Positions 53,601-60,510 of a stretch of 64,000 nt of DNA are shown in pieces. Below the pieces are notes generated by a model. That model had not been told where the DNA came from. It did no database searches and saw nothing but the letters and a program-made list of their open reading frames with translations. This DNA is from Atlantibacter sp032062175 (GTDB taxonomy: Bacteria; Pseudomonadota; Gammaproteobacteria; Enterobacterales; Enterobacteriaceae). A program made the translations under genes and the position numbers. The number at the start of each line of letters is the position of its first letter. Within the stretch, counting starts at the first letter, position 1. Where the stretch lies: NCBI RefSeq assembly GCF_032062175.1, contig NZ_DAMBQK010000011.1, forward strand, positions 60,734-124,733, in the 5' to 3' direction.

Positions 53601-54067
53601 ATCCCGTTAATGAACAGCAAAAGGTCTGGTTTAAAAGGTGCAGCATTATTATTTTTACCAACATACTGATTGACAACGTGGAAACGGTTATGGGCTGCAC
53701 CGGACTGGTCAATAAATCGGACGCTACGCTTGCGCCCTTCTTTATCTTTTTCTTGCAGGTTGGACTGAAACAGCACGTTTTCCCAGAAAGCATGGTTTGC
53801 CAGCATCAGATCGCTGTTATTTTCAAACCAGATATCACGCAGTTGTTTCATTGCTCTGGAAGCCGCGCCGGAGACTTCGACCAGCCAGGGATTGAGTGCA
53901 TGCAACCTTTCGAGGAGGACATCTTCCAGAATCAAGGGCTCGGTCCGCACCGCTTGTTCAACCTGACATCCCTTGATATGGGTATAGCCGAGCTTCTTTA
54001 GCCACTCAATCGCTGGACGCTCAACGCCATCCAATTCCGGGAATGATGTTGCAGTCTTACCTGACAT
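50684..54067 (-). CDS. hsdR: Type I restriction enzyme subunit R (HsdR)
   Basis: The motor and nuclease subunit, about 1127 residues. The N-terminal nuclease shows PDLLLF and IECKAS (PD-ExK) near residues 150-170. The helicase has Walker A TQGSGKSLT (about 315), VDEAHRSQYG (DEAH box, about 485), FTGTPLF and, later, LLTGWDAP and QAIARVNRTRKGK (motifs V and VI). The C-terminal helical part binds HsdM. The chosen start MSGKTATSF has GAAGGA seven bases upstream; ATGs 5 and 2 codons earlier are possible. It follows hsdS by about 55 bases. All motifs appear intact, so restriction should be active. Confidence 0.93.
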   Translation of the reverse strand: MSGKTATSFPELDGVERPAIEWLKKLGYTHIKGCQVEQAVRTEPLILEDVLLERLHALNPWLVEVSGAASRAMKQLRDIWFENNSDLMLANHAFWENVLFQSNLQEKDKEGRKRSVRFIDQSGAAHNRFHVVNQYVGKNNNAAPFKPDLLLFINGIPLALIECKASNVKLSKGIAQIDGYQNSFPHHFAFNMVCGAINRSQAKYGALYAPEPFYLKWKFDPKRPDEHTILTEIKELLGKEPTAQDTLLWALFEPSRFVRFVCFYPLFEVEDGKMIKKLPRYQQWRAVEKSLLRLQGNDPALPGKTQGGVIWHTQGSGKSLTMALLARLMRAEISNFENPSILVLTDRTDLDRQIHNTFINVGLRASKADSVAGLEAMLSNDYGAIFTSTVQKFQESDGKQIQAAKDSENSDDTDEEQSSKSRVRRVLKRLENGKDECWIVKENNLNFGLNNASGEPLKAKWQKVSEEKVDFRVLSTKANFFVMVDEAHRSQYGFLAAFMRASLPNAKFIAFTGTPLFKEDKNTLGEFGGKEYIDIYRLDEAVADGATLPIKYQEGMAEWASDGNLKEAFETEFGQEPLARKKKLKQQLLKKRRGAINRIEQNAKHLIEHFLTSVKPRKFKAILVCDGRDMAVRYKDVIDGLMAERQAQNLPTFDSKIVISLGSMTDNRTGASEQQAHTATGSQGVLETIEERVKRESKEGKTPVAVLSDDIPTLVNTEFKLPYGHEAENKPDGQARINNIGLIIVSDMLLTGWDAPIVSTLYLDKPLKEHTLLQAIARVNRTRKGKKAGYIVDYYGVVENLDEALKIYGGDVLPEQVWTDVESELPKLKAALSKVEDILPKKHNLLKHPEPFKEDADLFLDPDVRLDIVEDFLVALAEFNGRLDIVLPDERAAPFKPYFKVFNEIKLQLLNKMPESADKVRITASESELLKGMLDEHIESSEVKSLLGREVSILDAADMDLLRKQKSKGSAALVMKNKLKHTIRTGKGKDPAFFGDLEEELARLIQEEREGRIEQALFLEQLELFAQRVRDKDAKPSEMGLSTATERATFNYLIKQVAEAEALAWTKGLFNHPDIAAVMRSPIWKKQSDIHNEIKKTIRTILRGLGGWDMTVARQHTNEIFQIMLNN

Positions 54068-54123
54068 AGCCATTTCCTTCATTCATGTTGTGTAAGAGAT
54101 GCCCGGAATAGGGCATCTTCTCA

Positions 54124-55425
54124 TTACGCAGCTTCGTCTTCGTCACAATCCAACGGAACTCGCCATTCTCCTGTGAGTAACTTTTGCATCAGGCCTTTTT
54201 TCAGGAGTTGAGTTTCGGATCTTTGTTTTTCAAGGATATTGAGTTTTTCATCAATAGTGGATAATATTTCCGCAATCTGTTTCTGTTCTATAATATTGGG
54301 GTACGGGATTTTAAAATCACCAATTTTTTTTAGAGTTAGACGAGTGATAGCTTGCCCGGTCATTGCTGATTTCATCATAGACTGCCCTTTAGAGGACAAG
54401 AGGAATTGCAGTAAATAGGTATGAGATATTTTGTTTTTAGATCCTCGAAGATAAGCCACGCTTGATAATAGGCTAAATGGTTCCTCTAAATTATTTATTG
54501 CTGCATTACCTGTATTTGCCCCATCCTTAGTTAAAAGAATATCTCCTGGTTTCACGGGGGATCCTTTATATATCTTATTATGTTCCTCTTCGTCAATATA
54601 AGAAATATTTGTTAAATCCAACTTCCCAAACCTTATGTTTTTTGATGTTATGTATTTATATTGACCATCAGAACTTTTTGGCGAGAAATGAGCACCATCT
54701 TTAATTACATCAAGAATTTCTTTCAAAGATACTATTTCCCAGTTTTGAGGTATAGACCCTAAAATTGAATCTTTGAATTTTTTATGTCGAATCCACTTAC
54801 CGTCCTCAGCTTCAATGCCAATTCCTTCAGAAAATAATTTCTGCACTAATCCAATCTTAAGGTTTTTGGTTGTAGTTATTTTTTGCTCAATGAGGTCAAT
54901 CTTTTTATCAACATTAGTAAGAATTTCAGCGATATTTACTTGCCATTTTTTAGGTGGCAATGTGATGTTTATATTAATTAATCTGCTTTGCTTGATTCCC
55001 TTTGCAGTAGACCCTGTAGCATTAATAAAAAGCTCATTCTGGAATTTTTCTGATGACATATAGTGATAAAGATAGTGACTATCAACTAAAGCATTAGGTT
55101 TAAGAAGTATCACCCTTTGGCTCAATATATATTTATTATTATCTGGTATAAGTGCAACGTTACCTAGAGGTGCCTCCATTGTGAAAACAATGTCACCTTT
55201 ACTACAATCACCCTTTGTCATCCAGGCATCATACAGATCTTGAGAACCAACATAGCACTCTTTATCAAAAGCTATATAGCCTTGTTTTACATTGTTAGCA
55301 GAAAGAGCTTTAATATTGCCGCCACCCCATTCCATTCCAATTTTCTTTGGTGTTTTTCCTCGAAAATCAATAATTTGAGCTATGCATTTTTCTAATGGCA
55401 AGGACTTCCATAATGTAGTGTTCAT
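54124..55425 (-). CDS. hsdS: Type I restriction enzyme specificity subunit (HsdS)
   Basis: A 433-residue specificity protein with the duplicated layout of the family: target recognition domain 1 (about residues 1-150), a coiled-coil conserved region (VNIAEILTNVDKKIDLIEQK, about 168-187), target recognition domain 2 (about 215-380) and the second conserved helix (IIEQKQIAEILSTIDEKLNI). These set the DNA half sites. It begins one base after hsdM. The gene is clearly more AT-rich than hsdM and hsdR, the usual sign of exchange of specificity genes. The target sequence cannot be read from it. Confidence 0.93.
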   Translation of the reverse strand: MNTTLWKSLPLEKCIAQIIDFRGKTPKKIGMEWGGGNIKALSANNVKQGYIAFDKECYVGSQDLYDAWMTKGDCSKGDIVFTMEAPLGNVALIPDNNKYILSQRVILLKPNALVDSHYLYHYMSSEKFQNELFINATGSTAKGIKQSRLININITLPPKKWQVNIAEILTNVDKKIDLIEQKITTTKNLKIGLVQKLFSEGIGIEAEDGKWIRHKKFKDSILGSIPQNWEIVSLKEILDVIKDGAHFSPKSSDGQYKYITSKNIRFGKLDLTNISYIDEEEHNKIYKGSPVKPGDILLTKDGANTGNAAINNLEEPFSLLSSVAYLRGSKNKISHTYLLQFLLSSKGQSMMKSAMTGQAITRLTLKKIGDFKIPYPNIIEQKQIAEILSTIDEKLNILEKQRSETQLLKKGLMQKLLTGEWRVPLDCDEDEAA

Positions 55426-55426
55426 G

Positions 55427-57103
55427 TTATTGGATCCCTAAAGCACTTAGATGTTCAGATATTGCTGCATCAATTCTTTCTAGTTCCTCTTGTATCTCAA
55501 GAGAACGTTGGATGACTTTATGAATATTAATGACTGTTTCTTCTTCAGAGGAATTGATATATCTACTAATATTCAGGTTGTAATCATTCTTGTTGATCTC
55601 TGTAATTTCGACGATACGTAAATATTTTTCAATTTCAACAGATTTAAGAAGTTCCACCAGAGATTCTTCCGTTTGCTCTCCGGCATCAATCATTGTCTGT
55701 TTTGCTTTATTGAACTCGGTAACAATCTTATTAATATCACCCTCACGTAGATGGTTCATATTTTTACCATCTTCATAGTCAGATGAAGCGTCAATAAAGA
55801 TCACTTTATCCTTAAGCGCAGCAGGTTTAGCTTTATTAATCAGAACAATGGCAGCAGAAATTCCTGTGTTAAAGAAAAGTGACGGTGGCAGGCCAATAAC
55901 GGCTTCAATTAAATCACCCTTGAAGTCATCTTTACCCACCAAGAGGCCCTGACGGATTTTGCCTTCTTCCCCTTCACGGAAAAGTACACCGTGCGGAACG
56001 ACCACGCCAATACGCCCATCTTCACGAGTGGATGTGATCATATGCTGCACAAAGGCAAGGTCAGCCTTCGTCCGGGGCGCTACACCTAACCCGAAGCGAC
56101 CATAAGGATCTTTCAGTTCGGTCGCGTATTTAGGGGCTATTTCGGTTTCTTTGCCGTTCTTATCGACTTTAGTTTCTTTGTTAAGCTCCAGCGGTTCCCA
56201 CCACTCTTTACTGGAAAACGGTGGATTAGCAATGACGCGATCAAATGGCATTACGCCATTGTTACTGTCAAGATGCTGTGGATTTACCAGCGTATCGCCA
56301 CGCCTGATATCACCGTCCAGGTTGTGCAGGAACATATTCAGTTTGGCGATCGCCCAGGTACCAAGGTTCTTTTCCTGACCGTAGAGCTTACAGTTGGGTT
56401 TACCCATTACGACGCCATCATCAGGATAGGTATCCCGAATGTAGTTTGCGGCTTCGACCAGCATACCGCCACAACCACAGGTTGGATCATAGATCTCGTG
56501 GCCAGGTTTAGGGTCAATCAGCTTTACAATTAGCTCTACCACACCATGCGGAGTGTAGAATTCTCCGCCTTTCTTACCTGCATCGTCAGCAAACATTCCG
56601 ATCAGGTATTCATAGGCATCGCCCAGCAAATCGGCTTTATAAAGGTTTTTATTGCCCAGTTTATGACGATTAAAGTGGCGTAATAAACGCATCAGCAGTT
56701 CGTTGCTGAGTTTGTCTTTGTCACCAAACTGAATGGCAGTCAGTACCTTTTCGAGTGACGGATTCTGACGTTCTATTTCCGCAAAGGCTTCGTCGATGCT
56801 TTCACCTACGTTTTCCGTTTTCTTAACAAGATTCGACCAACGTGCTTGTTCAGGAACAAACTGCTCCGGGTTGTCTTCTTTGATAAGGGCCATCGCTAAA
56901 GCTTCTGAACATTTTTCGTCTTTCATGATGGCAGCAATACGCTCATCAAAGACATCAGAGAGGCGTTTGAGGAAGATCAGGCCAAAAATGTAGTTTTTGA
57001 AGTCACTGCTATCAACGGTACCGCGCATGATGTTTGCGCTGCCCCAGAGCCAGTTTTTCAGTTCGTCGAGAGAAATTTTTTCAGGTGCAGTTTCGGTTGT
57101 CAT
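55427..57103 (-). CDS. hsdM: Type I restriction enzyme methylase subunit (HsdM)
   Basis: The N6-adenine methylase subunit, 558 residues, opening MTTETAPEKISLDELKN. The N-terminal helical domain is followed by GEFYTPHGVVELIV (about 188-201), the SAM-binding motif I DPTCGCGGML and the catalytic NPPF (motif IV, in VIANPPFSSKEWW). First gene of hsdM-hsdS-hsdR-ygjP-like; with HsdS it forms the protective methylase. CTTATGACAACC starts the gene after AAGAGAACC. No defects seen. Confidence 0.95.
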   Translation of the reverse strand: MTTETAPEKISLDELKNWLWGSANIMRGTVDSSDFKNYIFGLIFLKRLSDVFDERIAAIMKDEKCSEALAMALIKEDNPEQFVPEQARWSNLVKKTENVGESIDEAFAEIERQNPSLEKVLTAIQFGDKDKLSNELLMRLLRHFNRHKLGNKNLYKADLLGDAYEYLIGMFADDAGKKGGEFYTPHGVVELIVKLIDPKPGHEIYDPTCGCGGMLVEAANYIRDTYPDDGVVMGKPNCKLYGQEKNLGTWAIAKLNMFLHNLDGDIRRGDTLVNPQHLDSNNGVMPFDRVIANPPFSSKEWWEPLELNKETKVDKNGKETEIAPKYATELKDPYGRFGLGVAPRTKADLAFVQHMITSTREDGRIGVVVPHGVLFREGEEGKIRQGLLVGKDDFKGDLIEAVIGLPPSLFFNTGISAAIVLINKAKPAALKDKVIFIDASSDYEDGKNMNHLREGDINKIVTEFNKAKQTMIDAGEQTEESLVELLKSVEIEKYLRIVEITEINKNDYNLNISRYINSSEEETVINIHKVIQRSLEIQEELERIDAAISEHLSALGIQ

Positions 57104-57748
57104 AAGGTTCTCTTAGCTGTCCACTTCTCGCCAAGTCACTGACATATGACGAAGAGCAAAAATTTAGCGAGGATTATAACGCAACTGAACGTTAAAGGTG
57201 GCTATCGTTGTCGCTGATTGTGTCTGCTCTGTCACTTCACAATCATTTTACCTGCAAACCCTCTACCTTGTTGCAAATCACTAACTCCTGAAGATATAGC
57301 CCTATTCACTCTCCCACTAAACCCGCTCTAGCTCACCTTTATGCCTTTGGACAAAACGTTGGTAACGCCAAAAGACATACACCCCATCATCAGATTAATA
57401 ATCACGCCATCCTGCGTATTCTTAAGCCCGGCCAGATTCCAGCAACCATGGGTATTGCTGCATTCAGCTATCGACCAATTCTCTCCCAAAAGCTAGCAAG
57501 AAATCATATATGAGTAGATAGAGACGGCGTCATTTTGCAATCCCTTGCATCAATGACTGCATCGTTACTAACATAAGAAGATTATGGTGGCTAGCACATC
57601 GCTTCAGCATTCAGTCGAGGTTGACGGACTGGACATGTCCCATCCTGTTAGATTGTATCTTGCGGGAATGACACAAAACTACAATCTAACCTACTAGTTA
57701 TCATCAGATATATTAGCTGATAAATAATACGTCTAGTCTACTATGTCC
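57104..57748. other. Gap between hsdM and integrase with a gene relic and an inverted repeat
   Basis: Among 645 bases, a minus-strand open stretch (57328-57492, 54 codons, no start) reads CWNLAGLKNTQDGVIINLMM and ends SKGIKVS-stop; it looks like the tail of a lost protein I do not recognise. A perfect 11-base inverted repeat, GTTAGATTGTA / TACAATCTAAC, with a 22-base spacer lies at 57648-57691 near the 3' end of the integrase gene. The hsdM promoter must be in the first ~120 bases. Otherwise nothing clear is seen. Confidence 0.45.
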
Positions 57749-59026
57749 TTACGAATATATTCTCATTTCCCCCATTATCCGTTTCGCAAAATCGAACGGA
57801 CTTACCGCCTTTTCCCGATTCGCATCAAGATAATCAGCCCACCATTGCAGCATCAGTCTGCGTTCATCCAAGTGCTCCGCCTTATGGATATAAGCCGCCC
57901 GCACTGAGCTACGTTCCTGATGACTCATCTGACGCTCCACCGCATCCCTCGACCACAATCCCGATTCAATCAAAGAACTACATGCCATCGTTCTGAAACC
58001 ATGCCCGCATACTTCCGTTTTCGTGTCATAGCCCATTACTCTTAGAGCCTTGTTTACCGTGTTTTCACTCATCGGCTTACGTGGATCGTGATCGCCCACG
58101 AAAATCAGCTCTCGGTTCCCATTCATGCTTTTGATCTTTTCCAAGATAGCGAGAGCTTGTCGCGACAAAGGAACAAGATGTGGAGTACGCATCTTCGAAC
58201 CACGCTGAGAATGCTTAACACCGTCCAGCGGTTCACGCTCACCGGGAATCGTCCACATGGCAGTATCAAAATCCACTTCTGTCCAACGAGCAAAACGCAG
58301 CTCGCTTGAACGGATGAAAACTAACAACGTGAGTTCGACAGCCAGTCGGGTTAACGGCCTGCCAGAATAGTGATCGATGCGGTGAAGCAATTCAGGAATG
58401 CGATTAAGTTCCAGGGCAGCACGATGCTGTCTTTTCACTGTAGCAACCGCCCCGGCAATCTCTTGCGCGGGGTTGTAGTCGATTAAACCACTCTGCACAG
58501 CAAAGCGCATAATCGCGGTAGTACGCTGCTGTAAACGGGCGGCGACTTCAAGTCGCCCGGATGACTCGACAGCTTTAATGGGTACAAGAAGATCCCGAGT
58601 CTTAAGCTCCGCAATGTTCCGCTTACCGATGGCAGCAAAGAGATTATCTTCAAGGCTTTTCAAAACACGGGCACTGTGCGATGTAGACCACTTCTGATTG
58701 CTGGCATGCCAGTCTCTGGCGACCACTTCAAATGTTATCGCCTCTTGCTCCAGCTCTACCTTAACGGCTTTCTTGTTCTCACTGGGATCGACGCCATTAG
58801 CTAATAGTTTACGGGCCTCATCCCTGCGTGCCCGGGCATCCGCCAGCGACACTTCAGGATATTTCCCCAGGGCCAGCATCTTCTCCTTACCGCCACAGCG
58901 ATAACGAAGCCGCCAGTATTTTGAGCCGTTGGGGTGAACCAGCAAAACCATGCCATCGCCGTCAGTCAGTTTGTAGGCTTTTGCTTCAGGCTTTGCCGAA
59001 CGAACCTTCACATCACTCAGAGCCAT
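57749..59026 (-). CDS. int: P4-type tyrosine integrase
   Basis: A 425-residue site-specific recombinase of the P4/prophage integrase type. The N-terminal DUF4102-like arm-binding domain (MALSDVKVRSAKPEAKAYKL; LALGKYPEVSLADARARRDE) precedes the SAM-like core-binding domain and the catalytic domain with Arg in FIRSSELRFARW, HGFRTMACS (His-x-x-Arg) and the late Tyr in VRAAYIHKAEHLDERR. Relatives insert into tRNA genes, and a tRNA-Leu-like 3' end lies 200 bases upstream. The start is fixed by AAGGATA; a longer frame runs into the leader. It is transcribed away from the att sequence, toward hsd. Confidence 0.92.
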   Translation of the reverse strand: MALSDVKVRSAKPEAKAYKLTDGDGMVLLVHPNGSKYWRLRYRCGGKEKMLALGKYPEVSLADARARRDEARKLLANGVDPSENKKAVKVELEQEAITFEVVARDWHASNQKWSTSHSARVLKSLEDNLFAAIGKRNIAELKTRDLLVPIKAVESSGRLEVAARLQQRTTAIMRFAVQSGLIDYNPAQEIAGAVATVKRQHRAALELNRIPELLHRIDHYSGRPLTRLAVELTLLVFIRSSELRFARWTEVDFDTAMWTIPGEREPLDGVKHSQRGSKMRTPHLVPLSRQALAILEKIKSMNGNRELIFVGDHDPRKPMSENTVNKALRVMGYDTKTEVCGHGFRTMACSSLIESGLWSRDAVERQMSHQERSSVRAAYIHKAEHLDERRLMLQWWADYLDANREKAVSPFDFAKRIMGEMRIYS

Positions 59027-59187
59027 GATGAGTATCCTTTCAAGGGTTCTGTGTGGGTACAAACATTATCGAACCGGGATATACCCGCAGTTGTACCCGC
59101 ATCAGTAAGTTGATGTAGATTGAATCAGGTTGACTTAGGTTGAGTGAAAAAGCGAGGAAAGCCTTGCGGATACTGGATTTCAGGCAC

Positions 59188-59211
59188 AAAAAAAGACGTC
59201 CGTTGACGTCT
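59188..59211 (-). terminator. Intrinsic terminator upstream of int
   Basis: On the minus strand, AGACGTC / GACGTCT with a 4-base loop is followed by seven T. It stops transcription coming from the satellite genes on the right before it enters int. Confidence 0.8.
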
Positions 59212-59224
59212 ATTGATGTTCCGA

Positions 59225-59243
59225 TGGTGCGAAGGCCGGACTC
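59225..59243. other. att-like sequence resembling the 3' end of tRNA-Leu (leuX)
   Basis: TGGTGCGAAGGCCGGACTC equals, but for one missing C after TGGTGC, the complement of the leuX tRNA 3' end (TGGTGCCGAAGGCCGGACTC by memory), which is the attachment core of P4-like elements. The rest of a tRNA does not follow, so this is an att copy, not a gene. It lies 200 bases from the int start, between int and the satellite replication genes. Confidence 0.6.
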
Positions 59244-59427
59244 AAAACTAACAACAATTAATTGATATAAAAGGATTTAACATTATAAACTCAAAAATAT
59301 GCCCCTTTTTGTGCCCCCAGATATTTTGTTGCCATTGTATGAATAACGAGTTGAAGCATATACCTTTTATGGATAGTTATTCTTAACCGGTTAGGTTCCG
59401 TCATGCGGATCCTTACCGGAACAAAAC

Positions 59428-60123
59428 TTAACAATCCATTAATTTGAAAGCCGCCCTGATATAACTCTCTTCAGGTTTGAATCGTGACATGTGTCGCACG
59501 CAGATAACCGGGATATTTCTACTGTTAAGATTGGCCATAAACGCGAAAGTAGTGTGGTAGCCTTTCGGCTGAGAAAATTTGAGAGTAGTTGCATCGCCAA
59601 AGTGCTTTAGCAACAAACTCGCGGCTGAGAGTGACTGAAGACTGTTGCTATATGCAACGATCAAATCTGGTTCGCTCAAATGGGCTGTTACATGCTCAAA
59701 AAATGCCATTGAGTTTGCTTCGATTTCATTCATTGTAGTGTCGTGACAAGCTGCCTCTTTTCTCAGGGTTGCAGCATTCTGAGAACACATCATTAATGCG
59801 TTGGTATAAATAACATCCTCCCAGCTATAACCGAGGCATGAAGGTATTTGCTGTAGTCTTTTGGCAAGATGAGTGATCCCCCACTTTCCTTGTATCCCTT
59901 GTTGAATACCTGAAATAAAAGGATGTGCATAATCTTGAAGGATGGACTGGCGGTTAGTCATGCATGAATCAGCTAACGAGCCATTAAAGCCCATCATAAT
60001 CAGCCGTTTTCTCGATGGTGTTTCAGCCAAGAGGTCAAAAGCGCAGTCATAAGGTCTGCCGGGCAAATCAGCCAGGTTAAAGCGGGAGAGTCCTTCTAGA
60101 ATGAAATCTCTGGTCTTGTCCAC
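59428..60123 (-). CDS. Cargo protein of unknown function in the P4-like element, 231 residues
   Basis: A cytoplasmic protein without signal or membrane span, more AT-rich than alpha. Its pattern of strands, KRLIMMGFNGSLAD (about 39-52), DVIYTNALMMCSQ (about 104-116), PDLIVAYSNS (about 152-161) and IPVICVRHMSRF (about 205-216), recalls the uracil-DNA-glycosylase-like fold, where these four places form the active site. The usual catalytic residues are not clearly there. This is only a fold guess. It sits between att and the origin, a place where P4-like elements carry accessory genes. No partner gene is adjacent. Confidence 0.65.
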   Translation of the reverse strand: MDKTRDFILEGLSRFNLADLPGRPYDCAFDLLAETPSRKRLIMMGFNGSLADSCMTNRQSILQDYAHPFISGIQQGIQGKWGITHLAKRLQQIPSCLGYSWEDVIYTNALMMCSQNAATLRKEAACHDTTMNEIEANSMAFFEHVTAHLSEPDLIVAYSNSLQSLSAASLLLKHFGDATTLKFSQPKGYHTTFAFMANLNSRNIPVICVRHMSRFKPEESYIRAAFKLMDC

Positions 60124-60184
60124 TGCTTAAATCTTCTCATGAATTTGCATAGCAACATCATACGCAAAAAAAGTTTTTTTGCAT

Positions 60185-60465
60185 TTAACTGTTCACACTG
60201 TTCACCCTCTTACTTTTCTTTTTAATATCATAATGATAGGTGATGATCAGTTGGTGAAGAGTGAACAGTCAACTCTTCACCTCAGCGCGTTTCTGGCCTG
60301 TTTCCGGCGATCATCACCGCAATACGATGGTGATGAGGAGAGGTAAAAAGTTTTTTTGGGTTTAACTGTTCGCACTGTTCACCTTTTGCTTTTTATTAGT
60401 ACTTTCATAGTGATACAGGGTGAAGATACGGTGAAGGGTGAACAGTGGATTGTTCACCCTTGAGG
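60185..60465. repeat. P4-like replication origin / crr region with GTGAACAG iterons
   Basis: Two related blocks of about 90-100 bases, starting near 60186 and 60363, each begin with a pair of inverted iterons (AACTGTTCAC-CTGTTCAC, or with one base change) and end with GGTGAAG followed by GTGAACAG and its complement. Exact GTGAACAG or CTGTTCAC copies are at 60189, 60198, 60261, 60375 and 60438, with near copies between. P4 alpha protein binds GGTGAACAG-type iterons at ori and crr, and the alpha gene lies directly beside. A tandem pair matches P4's need for both ori and crr. Confidence 0.82.
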
Positions 60466-60510
60466 GAGGGGCAGATACAAAAAGACCGGCTGTTGCCGGT
60501 CTGAGGTGGG

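Noticed and set aside
59225..59310. Complete tRNA-Leu gene
   Set aside because: Only the last ~19 bases resemble the tRNA; the sequence beyond does not fold or match a tRNA.
60185..60465. CRISPR array
   Set aside because: Repeats are short (8-9 bases), in both orientations and unevenly spaced; they fit replication iterons. No cas gene is present, and no other array was seen in the window.
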